A stretch of 15,886 nucleotides of DNA from an uncultured Campylobacter sp. (lineage in GTDB: Bacteria > Campylobacterota > Campylobacteria > Campylobacterales > Campylobacteraceae). Shown one piece after another: positions 7,401 through 14,569 of the stretch (positions are counted from its first letter, which is position 1; the number at the start of each line of letters is the position of its first letter). Below the pieces are notes generated by a model. That model saw only the letters and a list, made by a program, of their open reading frames with translations. It was not told the origin of the DNA and searched no databases. Position numbers and translations under genes: made by a program. The stretch is from NCBI RefSeq assembly GCF_937980635.1, contig NZ_CALJPG010000013.1, forward strand, positions 1 to 15,886, given 5' to 3'.

Positions 7401-8625
7401 GCATCACGACAGGCTTTTGATGCTTGATCGCGAAGAGATGCTAAAGGTAGTGGCGCTACTTTCTAAAAACGCTTTACAAAGCGATCAAAGCCTAAATAAA
7501 AAAGATTATAAAAAGGGCGATAAGGTTAAAAAAGAGGAGCTTGAAAGCTCCAACCGCTTTACGTTAAATTCCTTCGTCAAGGCTTATTCTAAAGCTGTTC
7601 AGAAGGAATACGAGGAGCTAAAAAATCACTTCCAAAACGAGAAGCGCAAGCTAAAAGAGGAGCATGACGAAAAGATCGAAATTTTAGAAAAAGACGATAT
7701 CTTGCCAAGCGGCGTCGTTAAGCTCGTAAAGGTCTATATCGCTACCAAGCGCAAGCTAAAAGTGGGCGATAAGATGGCGGGTCGCCACGGAAATAAGGGT
7801 ATCGTTTCAAATATCGTCCCTGAGGTCGATATGCCGTATCTTCCTAGCGGACAGCGCGTGGATATCGTGCTAAATCCTCTCGGCGTTCCAAGTCGTATGA
7901 ATATCGGTCAGATAATGGAGAGCCACTTAGGTCTTGTGGGCTGGCGTCTAGGAGAGCAGATCGCTAAAATTTTAGAGGAGAAAACGGGCGAGTGGCTTGC
8001 GAATTTACGCGCCAAAATGATTGAGATCGCAGGCGTTTCCAAACTAATGCAGGCTAAAAAAACGCTTGAGAAGATCAGCGACGAAGATCTTTTGAAATAC
8101 GCTAGAGACTGGGCTAAGGGCGTTAGATTTTCCGCTCCGATATTCGAAGGCATCGTGCCGGAGGATTTCAAAAAGCTATTTGAAATGGCGGGCATCGATC
8201 AGGACGGCAAGACCGAGCTTTACGACGGTCGCACCGGCGAAAAGATCAAAGAGCGCGTAAACGTGGGCTGCATGTATTATCTCAAGCTGCACCATCTAGT
8301 CGACGAGAAGGTTCACGCAAGAAGCACCGGTCCTTACAGCCTAGTCACACAGCAGCCGGTCGGCGGCAAGGCGTTATTCGGCGGTCAAAGATTCGGAGAG
8401 ATGGAAGTTTGGGCGCTAGAGGCATACGGCGCGGCATACACGCTCCGCGAAATGCTAACGATCAAATCCGACGACGTTGATGGACGCTTGGCTGCGTATA
8501 AGGCGCTGACAAAAGGCGAGAACGTTCCGTCTACAGGAATTCCTGAGACATTTTTTGTTTTAACAAACGAGCTTAAATCGCTTGCTCTAGACGTTGAAAT
8601 TTACGAGAATGGAGAGAATAAATGA
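4489..8625 (+). CDS. rpoB: RNA polymerase beta subunit
   Basis: This is the beta subunit of the core RNA polymerase. I chose ATG 4489 (1378 residues), with GAGG at 4478-4481. An upstream in-frame GTG at 4432 would start inside the attenuator hairpin and add 19 unfamiliar residues. The rifampicin-pocket region is at about 520-555, with D532, H542 and S547 (E. coli D516, H526, S531) unchanged. The ETPEGQNIGLIN motif, the lysine-bearing KMAGRHGNKG at 1095-1104 and the C-terminal GGQRFGEMEVWALEAYGA clamp-contacting segment are all present. A charged coiled-coil-like insertion runs about 1035-1075. The stop TGA overlaps the rpoC start by four bases. Length and sequence match Campylobacter RpoB as I remember it. 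Confidence 0.98.
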   Translation: MLNSLYSGNRLRVDFSKVPKDIEIPNLLQLQKKSFDHFLNLDNSGGESGIEKVFKAIFPIHDAQNRLSIEYVSSEISKPKYSIRECMERGLTYSVNLKMKLRLLVHERDEKTGKKIGVKEIKEQDIFIRDIPLMTDRISFIINGVERVVVNQLHRSPGVIFKEEESPTVLNKLIYTAQIIPDRGSWLYFEYDVKDVLYVRINKRRKVPITILFRALGYKKQDIIKLFYPIKTIYIKKGKFLTDFDPKEYAGRLDYDIINEKGEVLHQASKRLTSKKAEKLAEDGLKLIEYPAEILAERYLADAIVDKNSGEVLFDSLTALDEGKLAKIANTEKKFTIANDLASGVDTSIINSFIQDADALKLLQQSEGVDDENDLAAIRIYKVMRPGEPVVKEAAKSFVNDLFFNPERYDLTKVGRMKMNHKLGIEAPEYVTVLTSEDIIKTAKYLIRVKNGDGFIDDRDNLGNRRIRSIGELLANEMHLGFIKVQKAIKDKFTGISGNLDELMPYDFVNPKIITTTLMEFFTGGQLSQFMDQTNPLSEVTHKRRLSALGEGGLVKERAGFEVRDVHPTHYGRICPIETPEGQNIGLINTLATYAKVNDLGFVEAPYKKVVNGKVTDEIVYLTATQEEGLVIAPASAKLDEEGNIVEELLEVRKDGENIMAKREDISLIDLCSGMVAGVAASLIPFLEHDDANRALMGSNMQRQAVPLLHSTAPIVGTGMEAIIARDSWEAIKANRDGVVEKVDNKNIFILGEDEKGPFIDHYSMEKNLRTNQNTTFSQRPIVRKGDVIKAGQIIADGPSMDGGELAIGKNALIAFMPWHGYNYEDAVVMSEKMIRADEYTSVHVYEKEIEARELKDGVEEITRDIPNIKEEELTHLDDSGIVKIGTHVKPGMILVGKVTPKGEVKPTPEERLLRAIFGEKAGHVVNKSLYATASMEGVVIDVKIFTKKGYEKDPRTNKAYEDEKTELEREHHDRLLMLDREEMLKVVALLSKNALQSDQSLNKKDYKKGDKVKKEELESSNRFTLNSFVKAYSKAVQKEYEELKNHFQNEKRKLKEEHDEKIEILEKDDILPSGVVKLVKVYIATKRKLKVGDKMAGRHGNKGIVSNIVPEVDMPYLPSGQRVDIVLNPLGVPSRMNIGQIMESHLGLVGWRLGEQIAKILEEKTGEWLANLRAKMIEIAGVSKLMQAKKTLEKISDEDLLKYARDWAKGVRFSAPIFEGIVPEDFKKLFEMAGIDQDGKTELYDGRTGEKIKERVNVGCMYYLKLHHLVDEKVHARSTGPYSLVTQQPVGGKALFGGQRFGEMEVWALEAYGAAYTLREMLTIKSDDVDGRLAAYKALTKGENVPSTGIPETFFVLTNELKSLALDVEIYENGENK

Positions 8626-11600
8626 GCGATAATTCAAATTTAGAAAGAATAGAAATAAAAGAGGACGCCAGAGTCCACGACTTCGACGCGTTTGCAATCA
8701 GGCTTGCTAGTCCCGAGCAGATCAAGGCTTGGAGCCACGGCGAGGTCAAAAAGCCCGAGACTATTAACTACCGCACGCTAAAACCAGAGCGCGACGGTCT
8801 ATTTTGCGCTAAAATTTTCGGCCCCGTAAGAGATTATGAGTGCATCTGCGGCAAGTATAAAAAGATGCGCTACAAAGGCTGGAAGTGCGAAAAGTGCGGC
8901 GTCGAGATCACGAGCTCGAAGGTTCGCCGTACTAGAATGGGGCATATTGAGTTAGTAACGCCGGTAGCACATATTTGGTACGTAAATTCCTTGCCTAGTC
9001 GCATAGGTACGCTGCTAAACATCAAGATGAAAGATCTTGAGCGCGTGCTTTACTACGAGGCGTATATCGTAGAAAGTGCAGGCGAGGCATTTTACGATAA
9101 CGAAAATTCTAAAAAGGTCGAGAAATACGACGTTTTAAATGAGGAGCAGTATCAGAGCCTAAAAGAGCGCTTTTCGCAGACGGGCTTCGTCGCTAAAATG
9201 GGCGGTCAGGTAATCCGCGATATGCTAGCTGAGCTTGATTTGGTCGAAATTTTAAATTCTTTGAAGGAGGAGATGGCTAATACAAACTCCGAAGCGAAGA
9301 AGAAAACCATCGTCAAGCGCCTAAAGGTCGTCGAGAGCTTTTTAAATTCCGGCAATAAGCCCGAGTGGATGATGATTACGAATCTGCCCGTACTGCCTGC
9401 CGATCTGCGCCCGCTTGTAAGCCTTGAGGGCGGAAAATTTGCGGTTTCTGACGTAAACGATCTATATCGCCGCGTCATAAATCGAAATTCTAGACTTAAA
9501 AGGCTGATGGAACTCGACGCACCCGAGATCATCATCCGCAATGAAAAACGAATGCTTCAAGAGGCGGTGGATGCGCTTTTTGACAACGGACGCCGCGCCA
9601 ACGCCGTAAAGGGGGCTAATAAGCGACCGCTTAAATCTCTAAGCGAGATCATTAAAGGTAAGCAAGGCCGCTTCCGTCAAAATTTGCTCGGCAAGCGCGT
9701 GGATTTTTCGGGTCGCTCCGTCATCGTCGTAGGTCCAAATTTACGCATGGATCAGTGCGGTCTGCCTAAGACGATGGCGCTTGAGTTATTCAAGCCGCAT
9801 CTAATCGCTCGCCTTCAAGAGAAGGGCTATGCAACGACCGTTAAGCAGGCTAAAAAGATGATCGAAAATAGGATCAATGAAGTTTGGGAGTGCTTGGAGG
9901 AGGTTGTAAAGGATCACCCGGTTATGCTAAACCGCGCGCCGACGCTTCATAAGATGTCTATTCAGGCGTTTCATCCGGTGCTCGTCGAGGGTAAGGCGAT
10001 CAGGCTGCATCCGCTAGTCTGCGCCGCATTCAACGCGGACTTTGACGGAGATCAGATGGCGGTGCACGTGCCGCTTAGCCAAGAGGCGATCGCGGAATGT
10101 AAAATTTTAATGCTTAGCTCGATGAACATCTTGCTTCCTGCGAGCGGAAAGCCAGTCGCGGTGCCTAGCCAGGATATGGTTTTAGGAATTTATTATCTAA
10201 GCCTCGAAAAGCCAGGTGCAAAAGGAACGAATAAAATTTTTGCAAACGTCGATGAAGTAATGCTTGCCGTAGAAGCAAACGCCCTAGACATCCACGCCAA
10301 AATCAAAACGATGATCGATCGCCGCATTATCTTTACGACCGCGGGCCGCTTGATCATCAAATCGATCCTGCCTAGCTTTATTCCGGATCATCTTTGGAAT
10401 AAGATTATGAAGAAAAAGGATATCGCCGAGCTTGTCGATTACGTCTATAAAAACGGCGGTCTTGAGATAAGCGCGGAATTTTTGGATAATCTTAAAAATT
10501 TAGGCTTTGAATCCGCGACTAAAGCGGGCGTTTCGATCTCCGTTTCGGACATCATCGTGCCGAAGTCTAAAGCAAGCCTCGTCGAAGAGGCTAAAAAGCA
10601 GGTCAGAGAGGTTCAGAACCAATACGGCGCAGGCTTGCTAACCGACGGCGAGCGTTATAATAAAACGATCGACATCTGGACTAGCACCAGCAAGAAGCTA
10701 GCCGATGAGATGATGAAGATGATGGAGAAGGACAAGGACGGCTTTAATTCTATTTATATGATGGCCGATAGCGGCGCGCGAGGTAGTGCGGAGCAGATCA
10801 AGCAGCTAGCGGGCATGAGAGGCCTGATGAGTAAGCCGGACGGCTCGATCATCGAAACGCCGATCACTTCAAATTTTAGAGAGGGTCTGAATGTAAACGA
10901 GTACTTCATCTCGACTCACGGCGCGCGTAAAGGTCTTGCCGATACGGCGCTTAAGACCGCAAACGCGGGCTATCTGACGCGCAAGCTGATTGACGTCGCG
11001 CAAAATGTCAGAGTTACGATGCACGACTGCGGCACGCACGAGGGTATCGAGGTTGCCGAGATTGTAGAGAATGGAACGCAAATAGAAAGCCTAGCCGATA
11101 GGATTATGGGTAGGGTGCTAAGCTCGGATGTAATTGATCCGGTGTCGAATGAAATTTTATTTACTGAAGGCACGCTTCTGGGCGTTAATGAGGTACGCAC
11201 CATAGTCGATGCCGGCATCAAATCCGTAAGCATCCGTACGCCTATTACGTGCAAGGCTGAAAAAGGGGTTTGCGCGAAGTGCTACGGCGTAAATTTGGGA
11301 GAGGGCAAGCTGGTAAAACCGGGTGAAGCGGTCGGTATCATATCGGCGCAATCCATCGGCGAACCGGGCACGCAGCTTACGCTACGAACCTTCCACGCTG
11401 GCGGTACAGCATCTACCGAGCAGCAAGATCGCCAAGTAATCGCCGATAAAGAGGGCTTTATCAGATATTACAATGTCAAGACCTATGAAAACGGCGGCAA
11501 AAATATCGTGATGAACCGCAGAAATGCCGCGGTGCTTTTGGTTGAGCCAAAGATCAAAGCTCCAATTACCGGTAAGGTAAGTATTGATATAACTCACGAC

Positions 11601-13136
11601 GACGTAAATATAACGCTAAAGGGTAAGAAGGAAGAATTTAAATATACCATCCGACGCCACGATCTGGCCAAGCCTACCGAGCTTGCGGGCGTAAGCGGTA
11701 AAGTTGAGGGGAAATTCTACATCGTGTTTAAAGACGGTGAAACCGTTGGAGAAAATGATAGTTTAGTAGAGGTTATAAAAGAAGACTGGAATATCCCTAC
11801 TCGAATTCCGTTTGCAAGCGAACTTCGCGTCAAAGACGGCGAGCCGGTAACCCAAAAGATCAAAGCGGGAGCAAATGGTACGCTTAAATATTTCATCCTA
11901 AAGGGCGATTATTTAGAGAGGTTAAGAGATATCAAAAAAGGTCATGTCGTAAGCGAGAAGGGTATGTACGTAGTCATCTCCGATGAAAATGGCAGGGAGG
12001 CGATCCGCCACTACATTCCGCGCGAATCGGTCATTACCTATGATGATAATAGCGTCGTAAAAAGCGAAGATCTTATCGCTAAGCCTAAGAAAGACGATCG
12101 CTTGATTATCGCCGAGTGGGATCCGTATTCCATCCCGGTAGCTGCAGAGTGTGAGGGTAAGATCAGCTTTGAGGATATCGAGCCTGGATATACCGCTACA
12201 GAGCAATATGATGAGACTACCGGTCAAAGCCGTTTGGTTATCAACGAGTACCTACCGCAGGGTGTCAAACCGGCTATCATCGTAACTCCTAGCAAGGGAG
12301 AGCCTATCAAATATAATCTAGGACCGAAGACCGCGATTTTTACGAACAAGGGCGATCAGGTAGCGATTGCGGATATTTTGGCTAGGACGCCGAAAGCTGC
12401 TGCGAAATCAAAAGATATCACCGGCGGTTTGCCGCGCGTATCGGAGCTATTTGAGGCGCGTCGTCCGAAAAATACCGCGATTATCGCGGACATCGACGGA
12501 ACCGTCCGCTTCGATAAGGCGCTGCGTGCAAAAGAGCGTATCGTAATCGAGGGCGAGGACGGAACGAGTGCCGAGTATCTAATCGATAAGAGTCGCCAGA
12601 TCCAGGTGCGAAACGGCGAGTTCGTCCACGCGGGCGAGAAGCTTACCGACGGAGTTATCAGCTCGCACGACGTGCTTAGAATTTTAGGTGAAAAGGCGCT
12701 GCATTATTATCTGATAAGCGAAATTCAACAGGTTTATCGCTCTCAAGGCGTCGTCATCAGCGACAAACATATCGAGATTATTGTATCTCAGATGCTCCGC
12801 CAGGTCCGAATTGTCGATAGTGGCGATACTCAGCTAATCGTCGGTGATCTCATTAGCCGCCGTAGATTTAGAGAAGAAAACGAGCGCATTATGAAAATTG
12901 GTGGTGAACCTGCGATTGCTGAGTCCGTGCTACTGGGGGTAACTCGTGCAGCTGTTGGAAGCGATAGCGTCATTTCGGCGGCATCCTTCCAAGAGACTAC
13001 GAAGGTTCTAACCGAGGCTAGTATTGCGGGTAAATTTGATCGATTAGAGGACTTGAAAGAAAACGTAATTTTAGGTCGCATAATTCCGGTCGGAACCGGT
13101 TTGTATAAAGACAAGGAAGTTAAACTTAAAAAATAA
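8622..13136 (+). CDS. rpoC: RNA polymerase beta' subunit
   Basis: This is the beta' subunit, which carries the catalytic magnesium site. The 1504 residues begin at ATG 8622, which shares ATGA with the rpoB stop; GGAG at 8611-8614 serves as ribosome binding site. The first zinc site is C74, C76, C89 and C92. The catalytic NADFDGD is at 471-477, with D473, D475 and D477. The second zinc site is C803, C877, C884 and C887. The trigger loop begins at SIGEPGTQLTLRTFHAGG (E914), and the chain resumes the conserved core at ITGGLPRVSELFEARRPK (I1266). The roughly 350 residues between make a long SI3-like insertion, which accounts for the length beyond the 1407 residues of E. coli. No frameshift is seen. 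Confidence 0.98.
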   Translation: MSDNSNLERIEIKEDARVHDFDAFAIRLASPEQIKAWSHGEVKKPETINYRTLKPERDGLFCAKIFGPVRDYECICGKYKKMRYKGWKCEKCGVEITSSKVRRTRMGHIELVTPVAHIWYVNSLPSRIGTLLNIKMKDLERVLYYEAYIVESAGEAFYDNENSKKVEKYDVLNEEQYQSLKERFSQTGFVAKMGGQVIRDMLAELDLVEILNSLKEEMANTNSEAKKKTIVKRLKVVESFLNSGNKPEWMMITNLPVLPADLRPLVSLEGGKFAVSDVNDLYRRVINRNSRLKRLMELDAPEIIIRNEKRMLQEAVDALFDNGRRANAVKGANKRPLKSLSEIIKGKQGRFRQNLLGKRVDFSGRSVIVVGPNLRMDQCGLPKTMALELFKPHLIARLQEKGYATTVKQAKKMIENRINEVWECLEEVVKDHPVMLNRAPTLHKMSIQAFHPVLVEGKAIRLHPLVCAAFNADFDGDQMAVHVPLSQEAIAECKILMLSSMNILLPASGKPVAVPSQDMVLGIYYLSLEKPGAKGTNKIFANVDEVMLAVEANALDIHAKIKTMIDRRIIFTTAGRLIIKSILPSFIPDHLWNKIMKKKDIAELVDYVYKNGGLEISAEFLDNLKNLGFESATKAGVSISVSDIIVPKSKASLVEEAKKQVREVQNQYGAGLLTDGERYNKTIDIWTSTSKKLADEMMKMMEKDKDGFNSIYMMADSGARGSAEQIKQLAGMRGLMSKPDGSIIETPITSNFREGLNVNEYFISTHGARKGLADTALKTANAGYLTRKLIDVAQNVRVTMHDCGTHEGIEVAEIVENGTQIESLADRIMGRVLSSDVIDPVSNEILFTEGTLLGVNEVRTIVDAGIKSVSIRTPITCKAEKGVCAKCYGVNLGEGKLVKPGEAVGIISAQSIGEPGTQLTLRTFHAGGTASTEQQDRQVIADKEGFIRYYNVKTYENGGKNIVMNRRNAAVLLVEPKIKAPITGKVSIDITHDDVNITLKGKKEEFKYTIRRHDLAKPTELAGVSGKVEGKFYIVFKDGETVGENDSLVEVIKEDWNIPTRIPFASELRVKDGEPVTQKIKAGANGTLKYFILKGDYLERLRDIKKGHVVSEKGMYVVISDENGREAIRHYIPRESVITYDDNSVVKSEDLIAKPKKDDRLIIAEWDPYSIPVAAECEGKISFEDIEPGYTATEQYDETTGQSRLVINEYLPQGVKPAIIVTPSKGEPIKYNLGPKTAIFTNKGDQVAIADILARTPKAAAKSKDITGGLPRVSELFEARRPKNTAIIADIDGTVRFDKALRAKERIVIEGEDGTSAEYLIDKSRQIQVRNGEFVHAGEKLTDGVISSHDVLRILGEKALHYYLISEIQQVYRSQGVVISDKHIEIIVSQMLRQVRIVDSGDTQLIVGDLISRRRFREENERIMKIGGEPAIAESVLLGVTRAAVGSDSVISAASFQETTKVLTEASIAGKFDRLEDLKENVILGRIIPVGTGLYKDKEVKLKK

Positions 13137-13160
13137 TTTAGGGCAAAAAGCCCTAAATTT
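13135..13160 (+). terminator. Hairpin at the rpoC end, probable weak terminator
   Basis: AATTTAGGGC (13135-13144, including the last two bases of the rpoC stop) pairs perfectly with GCCCTAAATT (13150-13159) across a five-A loop. Only three T's follow the GCCCTAAA arm, then the AAAGGA of the next ribosome binding site. The stem is solid and the T-tract poor, so I infer partial termination or mRNA 3' end protection. Confidence 0.65.
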
Positions 13161-13172
13161 AAAGGATGAAAC

Positions 13173-13562
13173 ATGAATATGATCAACATAAATTTCGGTC
13201 TGTTGTTTATCAGGTTGGGGCTTGGAGTTTGTCTTTTAATGCATGGAATTTTTAAGCTTACTCACGGTATCGACGGCGTAAAATCGATGCTGGTAGCCAG
13301 AGGAATTCCAGATTTAGTGGCTTACGGCGCATACGTAGGCGAGGTACTGGCGCCAGCGATGATAATCATAGGCGTATTTTGCCGCATAGGCGCTCTACTT
13401 GTGATCGCAAACGTGCTCATGATAATATATGTCCTACATACTCCGTTGAGCGCGCTTACCGGCGTGGGCGGATTTGAGCTGGAAATCATATATCTATATC
13501 TTTCCGCTGCGATCTGCTTAGTGATCTGCGGCGGCGGAGAGTTTGTACTGATTAGAGATTAA
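13173..13562 (+). CDS. DoxX family integral membrane protein
   Basis: A 129-residue hydrophobic protein with four predicted membrane helices at about 8-28, 48-69, 70-88 and 102-120. Family-like marks are LGVCLLMHGIFKLTHG (18-32) and YVGEVLAPAMIIIG (54-67), whose HG..K and G-E pattern I associate with DoxX. The start at ATG 13173 has AAAGGA at 13161-13166; a second ATG two codons on is less well placed. DoxX proteins are small redox- or respiration-linked membrane proteins of mostly unknown role, and I cannot name a substrate. The gene stands between rpoC and rpsL, flanked by a hairpin before it and a promoter after it, and looks like an unrelated passenger read through from rpoC. Confidence 0.82.
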   Translation: MNMININFGLLFIRLGLGVCLLMHGIFKLTHGIDGVKSMLVARGIPDLVAYGAYVGEVLAPAMIIIGVFCRIGALLVIANVLMIIYVLHTPLSALTGVGGFELEIIYLYLSAAICLVICGGGEFVLIRD

Positions 13563-13569
13563 AATTTAG

Positions 13570-13595
13570 TTAAATTTACGTTTCTGTAAGTTTAA
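13570..13595 (+). other. Imperfect dyad overlapping the -35 area of the rpsL promoter
   Basis: TTAAATTTACG (13570-13580) and TGTAAGTTTAA (13585-13595) form an 11-pair stem with two G-T wobbles and a four-base loop. There is no T-run after it, so termination after the DoxX gene would be weak. It ends six bases before the TATAAT box and covers the place where a -35 box would lie. It might be an operator, a transcript 3' end, or chance in AT-rich DNA. Confidence 0.35.
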
Positions 13596-13613
13596 ACAAA
13601 GTATAATCCAAAT
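13579..13613 (+). promoter_or_regulatory. Predicted sigma-70 promoter for rpsL-rpsG-fusA
   Basis: A perfect TATAAT is at 13602-13607 in AT-rich DNA, preceded by G. No good -35 box is seen at 16-18 bases upstream (CGTTTC or a neighbour). That is normal for Campylobacter housekeeping promoters, which rely on the -10 box and upstream T-rich tracts. A start near 13614 would leave a leader of about 32 bases before the rpsL GTG. Confidence 0.68.
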
Positions 13614-13634
13614 CTTTTTGAATAAATTTTTGTG

Positions 13635-13648
13635 AAAGGAAAGATGTG
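13635..13648 (+). promoter_or_regulatory. Ribosome binding site and GTG start of rpsL
   Basis: AAAGGA at 13635-13640 lies five bases before GTG 13646, which opens the conserved MPTINQLVRKER sequence. An ATG at 13644 overlaps the GTG in another frame and gives only four codons (ATG TGC CAA CCA) before TAA at 13656-13658. GTG is therefore the real start. Confidence 0.85.
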
Positions 13649-14020
13649 CCAACCATAAATCAATTGGTCAGAAAAGAGCGCAAGAAGCTTACCGAGAAAT
13701 CGAAGTCTCCGGCGCTAAAGAATTGCCCTCAACGAAGAGGAGTTTGTACTAAGGTCTATACCACGACCCCTAAAAAGCCAAACTCCGCGCTTCGTAAAGT
13801 TGCCAAAGTAAGGCTTACTAGCGGATTTGAAGTCATCAGCTATATCGGCGGTGAAGGTCACAATCTACAAGAGCACTCCATCGTGCTAGTTCGCGGCGGT
13901 CGCGTAAAGGACCTACCTGGCGTTAAATACCACATCGTCCGCGGTGCACTCGATACTGCAGGCGTTGCGAAACGAACCGTCGCAAGATCAAAATACGGTG
14001 CTAAACGACCTAAAAAATAG
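13646..14020 (+). CDS. rpsL: 30S ribosomal protein S12
   Basis: S12 lies at the decoding centre of the small subunit and governs tRNA selection accuracy. The 124 residues are full length. The conserved TTPKKPNSALRKVAKVRLTSG segment runs from 40, and the loop GGRVKDLPGVKYHIVRG from 84. K43 and K88, the usual streptomycin-resistance positions, are both wild-type lysine. D89 and P91, also in that loop, are present. The chain starts with GTG at 13646, supported by AAAGGA at 13635-13640 and by the conserved N-terminus. It is the first gene of the str operon and has a promoter-like box 38 bases upstream. Confidence 0.98.
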   Translation: MPTINQLVRKERKKLTEKSKSPALKNCPQRRGVCTKVYTTTPKKPNSALRKVAKVRLTSGFEVISYIGGEGHNLQEHSIVLVRGGRVKDLPGVKYHIVRGALDTAGVAKRTVARSKYGAKRPKK

Positions 14021-14089
14021 TTTAGCCGAAACAGACCGGCACTAGATTTTGCCGAGTTTGAGTAAAATTTTAAAATTTGAAGGAATAAA
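14021..14089 (+). other. rpsL-rpsG spacer with small competing stems
   Basis: CGGC at 14037-14040 can pair either with GCCG at 14025-14028 or with GCCG at 14051-14054. A 14-base AT palindrome follows at 14065-14078, then AAGGA at 14080-14084 as the rpsG ribosome binding site. In E. coli S7 represses the str operon by binding this spacer. Whether these short stems do so here cannot be told. Confidence 0.3.
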
Positions 14090-14560
14090 ATGAGAAGAAG
14101 AAAAGCTCCCGTTAGGGAAGTTATGCCCGATCCGATTTATGACAGCAAAGTAATCACAAAATTTATTAATTCGCTTATGTTCGACGGCAAAAAGAGCGTC
14201 GCTACCGAGATTATGTACGGCGCCTTAAATTTCATCGACAATAAAGGTGGCGAGAAGAAAGGTATCGAAATTTTTAACGATGCCATTGATAACGTTAAGC
14301 CTTTGATGGAGGTAAAATCTCGTCGTGTAGGCGGCGCAACTTATCAGGTTCCGATAGAGGTCAGGCCGGCTCGCCAGCAGGCTCTAGCTATTCGCTGGAT
14401 CATCTCTTTTGCGAGAAAAAGAAGCGAGCGCACAATGATAGAGCGCCTGGCTTACGAGCTTATGGACGCCGCAAATTCTAAAGGCTCTTCATTTAAAAAG
14501 AAAGAAGATACCTACAAGATGGCGGAAGCCAATAAAGCTTTCGCGCATTATCGTTGGTAG
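14090..14560 (+). CDS. rpsG: 30S ribosomal protein S7
   Basis: S7 nucleates assembly of the 30S head by binding 16S rRNA and lies near the E site and mRNA exit. The 156 residues fit the family length. The N-terminal MRRRKAPVREVMPDPIYDSKVITKFIN and the middle VKSRRVGGATYQVPIEVRP signature (75-93) are typical, as is the C-terminal EANKAFAHYRW. The start at ATG 14090 follows AAGGA at 14080-14084. Its stop codon TAG lies within the strong ribosome binding site of fusA, which suggests coupled translation. In characterised bacteria S7 represses its own operon. Confidence 0.98.
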   Translation: MRRRKAPVREVMPDPIYDSKVITKFINSLMFDGKKSVATEIMYGALNFIDNKGGEKKGIEIFNDAIDNVKPLMEVKSRRVGGATYQVPIEVRPARQQALAIRWIISFARKRSERTMIERLAYELMDAANSKGSSFKKKEDTYKMAEANKAFAHYRW

Positions 14561-14569
14561 GAGGGTATC

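Noticed and set aside
10869..11254. Minus-strand open frames within rpoC
   Set aside because: They are mirror frames of the highly conserved zinc-site and trigger-loop region, without independent support.
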